Both the position numbers and the translations under genes were made by a program. The notes beneath the pieces were generated by a model. That model searched no databases and was not told the DNA's origin. It was given only the letters and a program-made list of their open reading frames with translations. From Zygnema cylindricum (lineage: Eukaryota > Streptophyta > Zygnematophyceae > Zygnematales > Zygnemataceae), in NCBI GenBank assembly GCA_037447655.1, contig JBBHKE010003498.1, positions 212,643-276,642 of the forward strand: DNA of 64,000 bases, given 5' to 3'. This document shows, in pieces, positions 36,386 through 47,234 of the stretch (the first letter of the stretch is position 1; every line of letters starts with the position of its first letter).

Positions 36386-39300
36386 GTCAATCTTTAATTT
36401 CAGACCACACTTCTCCCTGCAAAAAATTAGCTTAGGGGAAGGCACAGGTTTGGTCATCATATCTGCTACCATCTCACTATCTGGTCTGTACTCTAAACTG
36501 ATTATTTTGTTTTCTACTTTCTCTCTAACAAAGCTGAGTCTGATGTCCATGTGTTTGGCTTTAAAATGGTGTTTAGGATTGGCAGAAATAGCGATTGCTG
36601 CCTGATTATCACAAAATATTTTCTGCACACCACTCTTAAGGTGACCAAGCTCACCAAGCAAAGACTTGACCCACATCAATTCTTTTACAGCAGAGCAAGA
36701 GGCCATATACTCAGCCTCCATGGTGGACTAAGCAATAACCTTTTGCTGTTGGCTACTCCAACAGCAAGCCCCATCACCCACATATAATACATATCCAGAA
36801 GTACATCTCCTCATCGGAGCATCACCATAACTGGCATCACTCCAAGTAGTGATGTCAGTATTCTCCCCACCCAAATGCAACCATAGATCTCTAGTTCCTA
36901 CCAAATATCTAAGGACTCTCTTAGCTGCCTCCCAATCCTTTTTAGTGGGAGCATTTAGACTTCTACTCAGCACTCCTACAGCTGCAGCTAAATTCGGTCG
37001 GGTACAATTCATTAAATAGATTAGACTTCCCACTACTTGCCTGTAAGGAATAGTCTGCATGATCTTCTGTTCATCAGGAGATAATTCCTCGTCTAAGACT
37101 ATTACTCCTTCTTCCTCACTCCCCTCACTTCCCTTCTTCAACTCCATTGGAGTTGTACAACTATTAGCTTTATCCATTTGAAATTTTTCAAGCATGTTCC
37201 CTATTGCTTCCTTTTGAGTCAATCTTATAATTTTCCTTTTTCGGTCTCTCTCTACTTGAATTCCCAAAATATATCTTGCTTCTCCCATATCCTTCATTTC
37301 AAATCTCCCCTTAAGATCGATTTTCAGTTTGTTAATTTTTTCCTTTGATTTACTTAATACAAGCAAATCATCAACATAAATTGCAATAAATATCAAACCT
37401 TCCTCATCTTCGAAAACATAGATTGAGTGATCTGAGCTGATCCGAATATATCCCAAACCGGTAAGAAACTCATCAAGCTTCTTATTCCATTGTCGAGGTG
37501 CCGTTTTCAAACCATAAAGAGATTTAATCAGCCGGCATACCTTACTCTCCTCTCCTTCCTCCACAAAACCTTCGGGTTGTCGCATGAAGATCTCCTCTTC
37601 CAATTCTCCATGCAAAAAGGCTGTCTTGATGTCCATCTGATGCACTTCCATGTCTTCCGCCGCTGCTAAACTGAGAAGTATGCGGACGGAGGGAAATCTG
37701 ACCACCGGGGCGAAGGTTTCCTCGTAGTCAATTCCTTCCTTTTGTGTAAATCCCTTTGCCACTAATCTGGCCTTGTAGCGCTCGATTGTGTTATCTGGGT
37801 TTAGTTTTAGTTTGAAAACCCACTTACAACCGATTGGTTTTCGGTTAGGTGGACAGTCCACCAGCTCCCAAGTATCGGCTGCCATGATTGAAGCCATCTC
37901 CTCATTGATGGCTGTCTTCCACCGGTTTCTTTCTGGACAAGTCATCGCTTCTCCATAAGTTTGAGGTTCATCTTGATGAGATAGTTTAGTTACCTTGTTA
38001 TTAACCTGTTTTTCTTGCAGTCTTTTGCTACTTCTCCTCCCCCCTTCAAAATCTGAGGCCGGAATAGATGGTTCTCGTGGATTCTTTCGAACAAACTCGG
38101 CTTCTCCCCTATCCGTTGATTCCGAATCAATTTCCACCACGTCTTCCGCTTCGAGTAGAGTTGTCACTGGAGTTTCAACAGCCGAGTCCTTTTCGGTCTG
38201 ATTTGTTTCTGCAAGAATGTCATCTTCTCTAAAACCTGGATAGTTAGGAAGCTCAAAGTCACCGGAATTTTCTGACTCAAATCTGATTTTTACTGACTTC
38301 GTATATTTGAAGGGATCCACAGACTTTCCTTCATCCATAACTACTAGATGCTTTACTAAGATTATATCTTCCCTTTTTAGATCATAAACTCTATATCCTT
38401 TAACATCTTCATCATATCCTAATAAGTATCCTGGTTTTCCTTTAGGATCTAGCTCCCAATTGGACCGATCAGTATCTAGGCTGAACACTTGACTGCCGAA
38501 AACCTTTAAGTGAGATATGTCTGGTTTCCGGCCTGTCCATCTCTCATAAGGTGTTTGATCTCTTCTAGCTGAAGTAAGAACTCTATTCTTGAGGTAATTA
38601 GCACAGTTCATTGCTTCTGCCCAAAACCTTTTCCCTATCTTTTTATCTGACAACATACTTCTAGCACTATCACTTAGTGTTCTATTTAACCTTTCAGCTA
38701 CCCCATTCTGTTCCGGATTTTCTGGAACTGTCTTTTGGTGTTGAACCCCATCTTCCCTCAAAAAATCCTCAAACTGGTTAGAAGTATACTCTCCACCATT
38801 GTCACTCCTTACTCTCTTGATTGGAGTTTCATGGAGTTTTTCGCTCCATGCTTTATATTGTCTAAAACAATCCTCAGCTTCGGACTTGTTTTTCAAAAAA
38901 TATACCCGGGAATACCGAGACCAATCATCAGTTATAGTCATCATAAATCTCTTCCCCCCCGGTGAGGGCACTTTAGCCGGTCCCCAAATATCTGTGTGTA
39001 CTAGATCTATAATTTTTTCTCCCTTATAGGTGGCTGACTTAGGAAAGGGTAATCTGTGTGCTTTACCTTGAGCACATCCACTACAATCACTTATATCATC
39101 ACTCTCACTGAACTGAATCCCTTCCACCACTCCCATCTTTTTCATCTCTCTTAACTTATCTAGATTCACATGCCCAAGCCTCTTATGCCACATCATAATA
39201 TCATGAACACCAGCATAATAAAGTTTCTTCTTTTCATTACTTAAGATCACCCTAAACATCCCATGGCTACCTTTCTCAGCAATGAAATAGACATCATCCT

Positions 39301-40717
39301 CAAAACTAGCAGTAAAGACTCCTTCCCTAGTGCTAGTAAAAAAACCTTTATCATCTAATACTGATGTAGAGATAAGATTTTTGTTCAGCTCCGGAATAAA
39401 CAATACATCGGAGAATGTTAATATGGATGTCTTTCCTTCTACTAACACTTTTAGATCTACCGATCCTACAAGAGTAGTGGTGACTATCCTCCCATCCCCG
39501 TACTCTATCTCTACGGTGGGAATTTTTCTTATCTTAGTGAACAGGTGTCTATCCTTACACATGTGCATGGAGGCACCTGAATCTACAATCCAGCCTGCTT
39601 CACCTTTCAATCCACCATAAGCACATTTCTGCCTTCGTGGAATTTCGACCTCATTTTTCGCCTCCAACTCCTCATCCAAAAGGAGCTCATCGTCCTCGTC
39701 CTCGGATTCAGCCTCAAGTACCTGTGTGACAAGGGCCTTTTTCTTTCCTCTCGGGGTACCACCGGTCTGCCCCTCCTTTAACCGAAGCTCGGTTAGCTTA
39801 GTGCACTCTGCCATATAGTGCCCCGGTTTCTTACAAAAGTGACATAGTCCTTTGGGAGCCCTTGGTTCGAACTCATCGGCCTGTTTTTTCTGCTCCCTAC
39901 CCCCATAGTTTCCGACCGGTTTTCGGGAATCCTTGTTACTCCAATCAGTCGCTATTGCCAAGGCTTGGCCACTCTTTCCTCCCCTTCGGATCTCAATTGT
40001 ATTCTCTTGAACGAGAATCATTCCTACCACTGAGTTCCATATCCACCTTGAGTCAGGCAAGTCCTGCACACGGTAAACTATGTTCACGAACTCATCAGGT
40101 AACTTCATCAGTAAACAGTTAACCTTTTCATTTTCACTAAAATCTTTTCCCGCACTCTGTAGCTCCATGAAGAGTGTAGCAAGATCATTGCAAAAATCCA
40201 ACATATTTCCCCCATTGTATACATACTCCTTAACTTTCTGATCAGCCAACTGTTGTTGCTGAATCGTACCACTTCGGTACATCTCTATGAGAGCCATCCA
40301 AAGATCGGATGCTCTTTCTACCTACAAATGAGGACATGCAAGTCCTTGAGTGAGATGGCGTAGGATGAAGTGCTTTGCCGCCATATTGTTGAAGTCCCAG
40401 GTTTCAGTATCATTCTCCTCATTCCTCGGAATAGGTGACATGAATGTCGAACCAGTTGCTATTGGTGTGGTCGTCTCCTTCTCCTTTCCTTTGTCCACCA
40501 CCTCTCCTTCTTTTGTTTCCTCCGTTGAAGGTGGGTCCTCTTTCCTGGTGAATCTGGTTCCTCCAAACCTTGGAGGAATTCCAAGACTTGATGGACGCCC
40601 CAACCGTCCACTCACTATCCCCCAAAACCTTTTTTCGCATAGAGCTCCTATCATCATACTTTCCCAGTATATGAAGCCAGTTCCATTAAAGATTGGTACC
40701 CTAGAGGGTGGGCCCAT
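36383..40717 (-). pseudogene. Copia gag-pol polyprotein with two in-frame TAG stops
   Basis: One frame of about 1445 codons from the ATG at 40717 (inside the primer-binding site) to 36383. An in-frame ATG 24 nt upstream (40741) lies in the LTR. Order: UBN2-type gag; zinc knuckle CHFCKKPGHYMAEC; protease IVDSGASMHMC; pre-integrase WHKRLGHVNLDKL; integrase with HTDIWGPA, SDNGGEYTS and PEQNGVAERLNRT; RT with TAFLHGELEEEIFMRQPEGF and IYVDDLLVL; RNase H with WSDASYGD and, after the second stop, MEAEYMA and IFCDNQAAI. Stops are at 40322-40324 (mid-gag) and 36728-36730 (RNase H). No frameshift was found. Host genes use TAA and TGA as stops, so nothing suggests TAG is read as sense here. Confidence 0.92.
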
Positions 40718-40721
40718 AACC
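40709..40721 (-). promoter_or_regulatory. Primer-binding site complementary to the anticodon region of tRNA-iMet
   Basis: Directly after the 5' LTR the minus strand reads GGTTATGGGCCCA. This is complementary to UGGGCCCAUAACC, the anticodon stem-loop (anticodon CAU) of eukaryotic initiator tRNA-Met as I know it. It does not match a tRNA 3' end. It matches the half-tRNA primer type of Drosophila copia. The gag ATG lies inside the site. Confidence 0.8.
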
Positions 40722-41760
40722 TGAAACTCTGAGACCTCCATAAGTCCTCAGAGTAGACAGCTTCCAAGAAGCCTCTAGGATAATCCTGACCCCTTTGTGT
40801 TCCAGCAAAAATAACTGCCACCCTGGCAGACAAAAAGCCTGACCACCTCCACCCCTGTAAAGGCAAGACTCCCCTGAGTCGGTAGCAAAAAGAATCTCTG
40901 AATTTGCTCCCCTGAGCAGTAAGTTATGGAGGGTCAAAGTTGACCTTTTGTACAGAAGCTCTCTGGGAGAGGGGGTCCTATCTTCTAATTTTTCTAAGTC
41001 CTATCTCTCTCACAGACTCTATCTACTGGTGTACGGAACCAATCAGAATTGAGTTCCGTACGCAAAAGTACAGCTGTCGATGTACTTTAGGTACGGACAT
41101 TGTACGACATGGCCAAAATGTCGACACATGTCAAATCCGGATTCGGTGCCGTAATCTCCGGAGATTCCACAATCCAACGGAATTTTGCCACGCGTCATCC
41201 GATGTGGCGATGGCCACAAACCGCCGAAATCTTCCTCCGCGATCTCGGCGCTAATCCCGGCCGTCCGATTAAATTCGGATTTAATCGTAGCCGTAATAAA
41301 TACATGTGCGATATTTGTTTCACTTACGAAACAAATGCGCGATATTGATTTCGAGTCCGTACCGTATATATTACCGGATCTATGTATCTCGTAATCTGTT
41401 TATAGTTAAATGAATTATCATACGTATACATGTTTAAATAATTATCAAACTATATACTACGTAACATTAATCCTAGACTTAACGGCTAGGGCTACCGGCT
41501 ATTTCCTGTCTGCCGGCCGGTAGGTACAAGGATCAAATCCTGCCGCCGGCACATAACTTTTAAATAAATAAATAAATCCTAATATAAAATTCCCGTAAAC
41601 CTCAGGATAGCCAAGGTAGCCATGGCTCTAGCTTCCTCTCCAATTTCTCAGTGACAGCGACAAGTTTGAGAGTTGGAGAGAGAAGTTAGAGATAGACTGC
41701 CTTGACTTCTATATTTCTTTTCAGACCTAGAAAATACTAATAAAACCATTAGTTTCTACA
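40722..41760 (-). repeat. Copia 5' LTR (1039 bp)
   Basis: Partner of 35332-36369. Differences I noticed include isolated substitutions (TCACAGACTC vs TCACACACTC) and a small cluster near 41155. By eye a few percent at most; not computed. Confidence 0.95.
41511..41551 (+). other. Second copy of the LTR nested hairpin
   Basis: TGCCGGC ... AGGATCAAATCCT ... GCCGGCA conserved relative to 36120-36160; the only change I noticed (A to C) lies between the two stems. Confidence 0.45.
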
Positions 41761-41765
41761 TCTTT
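41761..41765. repeat. 5-bp target site duplication, right (tcttt)
   Basis: Identical to 35327-35331. Confidence 0.9.
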
Positions 41766-41822
41766 ATCCCTTGAAAAACCACTCATTCAGTTGTAGATAT
41801 TGCCAAGTTATATTTTGACAAC

Positions 41823-42203
41823 GTGGTCAAACATCATGGAGTCCCTGTATCTATAGTCAGTGATAGAGATTCTAAATTTACGTATGCTTTTTGGAAAGAA
41901 TTACAACAAAATTTAGAATCTGAATTGAAAATGAGTACAGCTTATCATCATCAGACAGATGGACTGACAAAAAGGATGAACCGTACACTAGAGGAAATGC
42001 TTAGGACTGTTTGCAGTGGAGTTCAGAACACATGGGAATCTAAACTGCCATTAATGGAATTTGCATACAATTCATGTAAACATGCTAGTACAGGATTCTC
42101 ACCATTTAAAGTTGCATACGGATACCAACCTAGAGAAGTATTAGACTTAATAACAGGGGTCACTCAAGAGAATAGAGGTTCTGGAACAGAGTTTTGGGAA
42201 TAA
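41823..42203 (+). pseudogene. Gypsy integrase core remnant
   Basis: Continues the Gypsy integrase after the Copia insertion: VVKHHGVPVSIVSDRDSKFT, STAYHHQTDGLTKRMNRTLE and LMEFAYNSCKHASTGFSPF. The second Asp and the Glu-side motif are visible; the first Asp region lies at the disrupted junction. Confidence 0.85.
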
Positions 42204-42720
42204 TTTCAAACAGTTTGGAAAACTGTGTCCAGTATGCATTAGTGGAGGCACAAAGGAGGCAAGAATTAAATGCTAACCGCAAATGGGGTGATTGGGTAAT
42301 ACGCACATGTGACAATGTTTGGCTTTCTACAACTCATTACAGGTGCAAGATCGAGGGACAATCGGATCCTACGTGGAAATTTGCTCCTAAGTACATTGGA
42401 CCATTTACTGTAATCGAGATGATATCATCATTTGCTGCCAAATTGGACTTTTCGCCTTCAACAAAATTTCATCCGGTGATACACATCAGCCAATTGAAAC
42501 CAGCGAATCTTCGACCAACTGAAGGAGAATTGGAATTGGATCCCTCAATAATTATAGAACCTGAAGTCCACAGATGGGTAATAGATTGGGTTGGTCAACG
42601 GTTCAAGGTCGGCGATACTATATTCTGGCAAGTGCATTATCTATGAAGGCCTGAGGATGAGTTGACTTTAGAGGATAAAAATTCTGAGTTTTTACAGAGG
42701 TATTGGAGGGATAATAATAT
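42194..42720 (+). pseudogene. Gypsy integrase C-terminus with chromodomain-like tail
   Basis: Frame 42194-42646 has the GPF motif (KYIGPFTVIEMI) and FHPVIHISQLKPA, then IEPEVHRWVIDWVGQ...WQVHYL, resembling the start of a chromodomain. A stop interrupts it at about 42644; the next ~75 bp stay readable in the same frame. Confidence 0.75.
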
Positions 42721-42785
42721 AGAAGTCCCGTCTTGAGAATTAAAGGTGTTTTAACTGAGGTCAATTAAAAATAAGGAGGGGATGA

Positions 42786-43640
42786 TGTAACAGTAATAGC
42801 GGATCGAACTTGTTTATAAAGGGGTATTTAGGTGTTATGATTATAGAGTACTAAATTTGGTAGACGTCCGCGAAAAAATCACGCTATTTGGAGTTATATA
42901 TTAAAAGTTTTAGCGATGGGTGTATTTAGGTGACAACTTGGGGTCTAAATAATAAGTGGGTATCATTGAAACGGGTTAAGGGTCAAATAAGTACCGAAAT
43001 GTCGCGTGTACGTTTCATAAAGTTCTAATGAAACGTTTAGTATGCACGGTGGTTCGTTTCGTACAAATTTTAGTACGAAACGTCACTTTCACTTAAGGGA
43101 ATTTAGTAGGAAGTTTCGCGTGCGAAATTTGTGACGCACGGTCGTGCGAAGTCGCGTTTTATTTGGCGCACACTTTTGCACGTAAATGTTACGTAGTGAG
43201 ACGTAATGTTTGATTGGCTAGTAAAGTGCTAAGTAGTTAGTAAGAGATTTCGCACGTTTTTGCATTGGTCAGTCTGAGTCCTTGTTGATCAATGATTGGC
43301 CCAGGTAAAAGCCTGTTAAAACGGAGCGTTGACTCTGGCCTGGCTAGTCCAGGGCGATGATGGATATATAGTGAAGTTTAAGAGGAGAGTAGACATCTTT
43401 TCCATTGGAAAATTTTGTGGAAATTCCGACTGATTTTGTCTTGAGCGATTAATACCAAATTGGAGAAAAGGCATTTTTGCATTGAAATCTCTTACTAACT
43501 AAATAGTGGTTTAGTAGTTAAGAGATAGAATTATGAAGAGTGGAGAGTAGTGGAAAACACTTTAACAAGAATGGTTGAGCCACAAGGGCAAGAGACCAAG
43601 CTAATGTTATGTGGACAGAAGCTTCTTCTAATTTAAAGTG
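42786..43640 (+). repeat. Putative Gypsy 3' LTR (end undefined)
   Basis: TGTAACAGTAATAGC follows a purine run. A TATA-like GATATATAGTGAAG near 43363-43377 could be the LTR promoter. No 5' partner exists in the window, so the right boundary cannot be set. Confidence 0.4.
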
Positions 43641-44364
43641 TATCCTTATGTGAGTGTGGCCCAATGTGGATGTGTATTTTCCAATGTGTGGAATGTGTGG
43701 TTGGGATTGTTTGTAGTAATGGGATTTTCTGAGAGGTAGGAGATCCTATTACAGTACGCCACATTGTCGACGTGTCGAAATCCTAAAATACCTTTCATCG
43801 CATAGAATTTGCGATTTCGTTTTTCCTCTTCCCACTTGCCGATAGTTGGCCAGTATTTTTCATATGCCGTATGTGTGAAGACACGTGTTTTTGAGAGAGA
43901 CGCCCCCTGTACGGAAATCAGCGCACGCAAAACATTACGCACTGGCTGGAAAGGTGCAGTGTGTTTTTTTTTTGGTACTCCGCGCACAAAAATTGTAAAA
44001 GACTTCAGACACGTACGACAGTGTTTGTCTATTCGCTCACCTTATTGGACTTTGTTTCAAATCACCTTGCGAGGTGATTTGATGTAAAGTTTGAACATGT
44101 ATTGAAAGAACGCGATAGTGGGTCGAATTGCGCTAGACGACAAATTGTATCGCGCTAGACGATAAATTGTTGTACTTGAAAAGGTTTAGGGTAACGCAAC
44201 TTGTACGTTGGTTATTTCTATTTTTTGGTACGGCTACGGATTTTCTCGTTTTTTTCTAAGTTATGGAGGAAAACGACAAAAAATAACCGTAACTTTAGCA
44301 CATGCGAAAATACCTTTACAATCTTTCACAAAATGACGTAAGTGACTGTGCGCAACCAAAACAG
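43641..44364. other. Intergenic, nothing recognised
   Basis: Short frames on both strands have no known domain. No element ends identified. Confidence 0.4.
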
Positions 44365-44577
44365 TCACCGCCATGATCAATTACCTGATTTTTTTGCCAC
44401 TTAAAACATATTTTCTCCGTACACACTTGTCGGATTTTCAATTTGAGACCGCCAATCGAAAGTTGAGAATATTACCTTTCAATCGAAAGCTTCAGGTCCA
44501 AAATCAGACAAGGGTGTACGATGAAAAGATGTTTTAAGCGACAGAAAACCATTAACACTAATAGCGATACACATGTA
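44365..44577. mobile_element. Palindromic MITE of the CCGTACAC hairpin group
   Basis: Arms CACTTAAAACATATTTTCTC and GATGTTTTAAGCG pair across the element; it shares TTTGAGACCGCCAATCG with 61577-61797. Ends near TCACCGCCATGATCAATTA and AATAGCGATACACATGTA are mutated family A termini. Confidence 0.65.
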
Positions 44578-44802
44578 CTCTACTGTACTATGGTGTACCT
44601 TCTATCGTATACCGTGTCGTCTAGCATGGAAATAGAAATCACGTCAGTAATATTACAAGAGAACAAAAGTACAAAACCCTGCGAACTGTGCAGATTGCTG
44701 GCATCCATTCTGTTGGTACAGTACAGAAACGTACTGTACATTTTCTATGGTCCCGGTGACAGTATAATTTCGATTTAACTGTGGCAAACCTATCGTCAGT
44801 TA

Positions 44803-45505
44803 GGGTATGTCCCCATGTGCATACATAAGGGTTTATTTCTGTCGTTTTGCTGTAAAACTTAGCGCCGTACTACCTAAGTTCCAGTCGTACGAAGGAATCG
44901 CAAATTTGTAGAGTACAATTTGCGTCATTCTCGAACTTTCGATGTACAAAAAGTTGTCGTCTTGTGTTTTTCAACCCACTTTGACGACAAATAACGTCAT
45001 TTTCAACCTTATCTTTAAAACACATGCGCGATGTGTTTTAAAGCTAGGGATTTTTTTATAAACAAATAGGAACATTTATTCGCACGTGTCGTAATATTCG
45101 AAAATTTTCATACAATTTCTAAGGACAAATAAAAGTACAGAATTCGCTATTTTTTGTCCGTTTGCATTCCAATACGACAAAGAAAAGTACATAATTTGTT
45201 TGGATTTGTCCGTTTTCGTCCAGTACAGATTTCTTTTTTGCGTGAAACGGCACAGGTTAGAAAGCGCTACGTCTACAATGTCACAGTAAGACATGCGACG
45301 TCACAAGCATTTCAAAATAATATCGTGCGACCACAGATTGTAGATGTTGACAGTCGTCACGGTATTGTTGACGTATACAATCGTCACATGCGTAAGTTAG
45401 GATTTTGTCATTACAGACATAGGGACACTTGAAAACCGGGTCCGGCGGATCCGCGCTAAAATACAAAGTAAGTTCGCTAAGTTACAGGTACATGGGGACA
45501 AACCC
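44803..45505 (-). mobile_element. PIF/Harbinger-like MITE, copy 2 (703 bp)
   Basis: GGGTATGTCCCCATGT at the left, ACATGGGGACAAACCC at the right, TTA on both sides (44800-44802, 45506-45508). It is the inverted counterpart of 21141-21864 (shared GTCCGGCGGATCCGCGCTAA-type block near the right end). Confidence 0.85.
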
Positions 45506-45793
45506 TTAGTCAATTACGGCAGGAAATCCTAGGATCTCTTTCGATTCCTTTGATGCGGATCATTTCAGATGTCAGACTAGGGCATAATTTTTTTGAAACG
45601 GTCAATTTGGTCTAGCTGTCCAATTTAAACGTCTTTTTCGAATTTGACTTGGTCCATTTCTGTACTTCATAATTTTGTTGCGTCAGCGACCGTTACTTGG
45701 TGACGATTTTCAAGCCCCGATTGGACGCTGCTATTTTTCCGCGCCAACGATTATATTCGATTCTCGGCTGCGATTTGATTCAATTTAGAAAAC

Positions 45794-46015
45794 TACACCG
45801 CGAATCGTTATTAGTGTCAAAGTTTAAATAGCGAAAAAAATAAATTAGTTTTATTGATTCTAATTTAGTGCGAGAGACGTGGCAGAATATGGTCCACGTT
45901 CTTAAATAGCGTTGCTAATTTATTTTCAAAAATCATGTATACTAATTGCGGAAAAATATTTAAATTTTAATAACCCATATTAGTGACTTTGACACTACTA
46001 ACGATTCGCGGTGTA
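45794..46015. mobile_element. TA-flanked MITE, family A (222 bp)
   Basis: TACACCGCGAATCGTTATTA...CTAACGATTCGCGGTGTA, extended inward by TGTCAAAG/CTTTGACA. Best-preserved short member; non-coding. Confidence 0.85.
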
Positions 46016-46529
46016 CACCGCGAATCGTAATTAGAGTAAAGAAAAATTAGAGTAAAAAAAAAAAAAAAAAACAATTAGAGTTATGAACTCTAATTTGTGT
46101 GATAGAACTTTTTCAAAAAGGAAATTTACTCTAATTTTTCAGTAACTCTAATTTGGGCGTAAATTTGGGCGCTGAATATATCAGCTGTAAATTAAGTACA
46201 AGTACAGAATTTGACAAAACGTACAGTTTCACGTCATTATGACGTTTGCATTACGCGGTTTGTTTAAACGCAGATACATGAAAACGGCCTGTACTAAATC
46301 ATTATTTGTACTTTTTTACTTAATAAAGTACTGTTTTGCACGGTCAGACACCGACCGTACGCCACACTATTTAAAACGGCACTATAGTAGAGTTATTAAC
46401 ACTCATTCAAAAAGTACCTTAAATAACGTAAAGAATAATTTAGAATAATGTACTCTATTTGTAGCAATACAATCAGAATTTGGGGTGACAGAATTAGCGT
46501 ACATAACTCTAATTACGATTCGCGGTGTA
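46014..46529. mobile_element. TA-flanked MITE, family A (516 bp)
   Basis: Begins TACACCGCGAATCGTAATTA using the TA that ends the previous element, and ends TCTAATTACGATTCGCGGTGTA. Subterminal (GAGTAA)/(TTACTC) repeats match 22079-22700. Confidence 0.85.
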
Positions 46530-46532
46530 CAG

Positions 46533-47064
46533 TACACCGCCAATCGGTATTAGAGTAAATAACGCTAATTCGGTGGCCTTTTTAAAAAAAAAAACCTTGA
46601 AATACAACCATAATTATATTTTTTCCATTATTCTAATTAGGGTTTTTTTTCAATTAGCATTAATAATGGAAGTACATAGCGATGGAAATAATGTGACGTA
46701 CGGACAGGGTAAATGGTTCTTTTTGAATTACAAAGGCATAAAAAGACACTTAACATTATTGCTCACACATGTGAATGTGCACTGGAAGAAAGAGACGCAA
46801 ACTCGTCGACAAACTTCACGTTCTCATATGTTCGCCCGTCGACCGTGTGAACGGCGCGACGGCATACGAATTGTCAGATTTTGTACGGATACACATATTA
46901 CTGTAGACATCGAAAGGGCGTGTATTTATTATTCAGGACAACCCAAATTACAGTTAAGATTAATTAGTATATATATTTAAAAAAAAAAAAAAATCTCGAT
47001 TAGTGTTAATAACACTGATATTTTTTTTACGCTATTTATTCCTTTAATAGCGATTGACGGTGTA
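46533..47064. mobile_element. TA-flanked MITE, family A (532 bp)
   Basis: TACACCGCCAATCGGTATTA to TAATAGCGATTGACGGTGTA, three bases after the previous element. The interior matches 25776-26310 (GTTCTCATATGTTCGCCCGT, TTGTCAGATTTTGTACGGAT). Open frame 46525-46980 lies across the element start and is not a gene. Confidence 0.8.
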
Positions 47065-47234
47065 CAGTAATGACCTTGGTACGGACTTCCGGCTAATATA
47101 CCTCTTCGATCGAGACTATTTTAGGAGATGCATCGGCAACATGCCGATACGATCAACCCGTGCTGGCAGTAAAAATCCGAAGAATTTATTTACATCCAGA
47201 AATCATTAATTCTCTCGTCACATGTCGCTTGGGT

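Larger units (their letters stand above)
35332..41760 (-). mobile_element. Near-intact Ty1/Copia LTR retrotransposon
   Basis: Complete structure on the minus strand: 5' LTR 41760-40722, primer-binding site 40721-40709, one gag-pol frame 40717-36383, polypurine tract 36385-36370, 3' LTR 36369-35332. LTRs start TG and end CA; the target duplication tcttt is perfect. The Copia order PR-INT-RT-RNaseH is clear. The LTRs look nearly identical by eye, suggesting a fairly young insertion. It is inserted in the integrase region of the older Gypsy element in opposite orientation. Two in-frame TAG stops interrupt the polyprotein. Confidence 0.95.
33124..42786 (+). mobile_element. Degenerate Ty3/Gypsy retrotransposon, split by a Copia element
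   Basis: Plus-strand pol remnants occur in order: reverse transcriptase, RNase H, H2C2 zinc-binding integrase N-terminus, then (after the 6.4-kb Copia insertion) integrase core and C-terminus. The RT-RNaseH-INT order identifies Ty3/Gypsy. Frames are broken several times, gag and protease are not recognisable, and no 5' LTR was found, so the element is 5'-truncated or decayed. A purine-rich run (AATAAGGAGGGGATGA, about 42770-42785) followed by TGTAACAG is a plausible polypurine tract and 3' LTR start. Confidence 0.85.

Noticed and set aside
37995-40122. Plus-strand frames opposite the Copia gag-pol
   Set aside because: Antisense shadows of the polyprotein.
46525-46980. 151-aa frame as a gene
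   Set aside because: Begins in a MITE terminus and lies almost entirely inside the 46533-47064 element.
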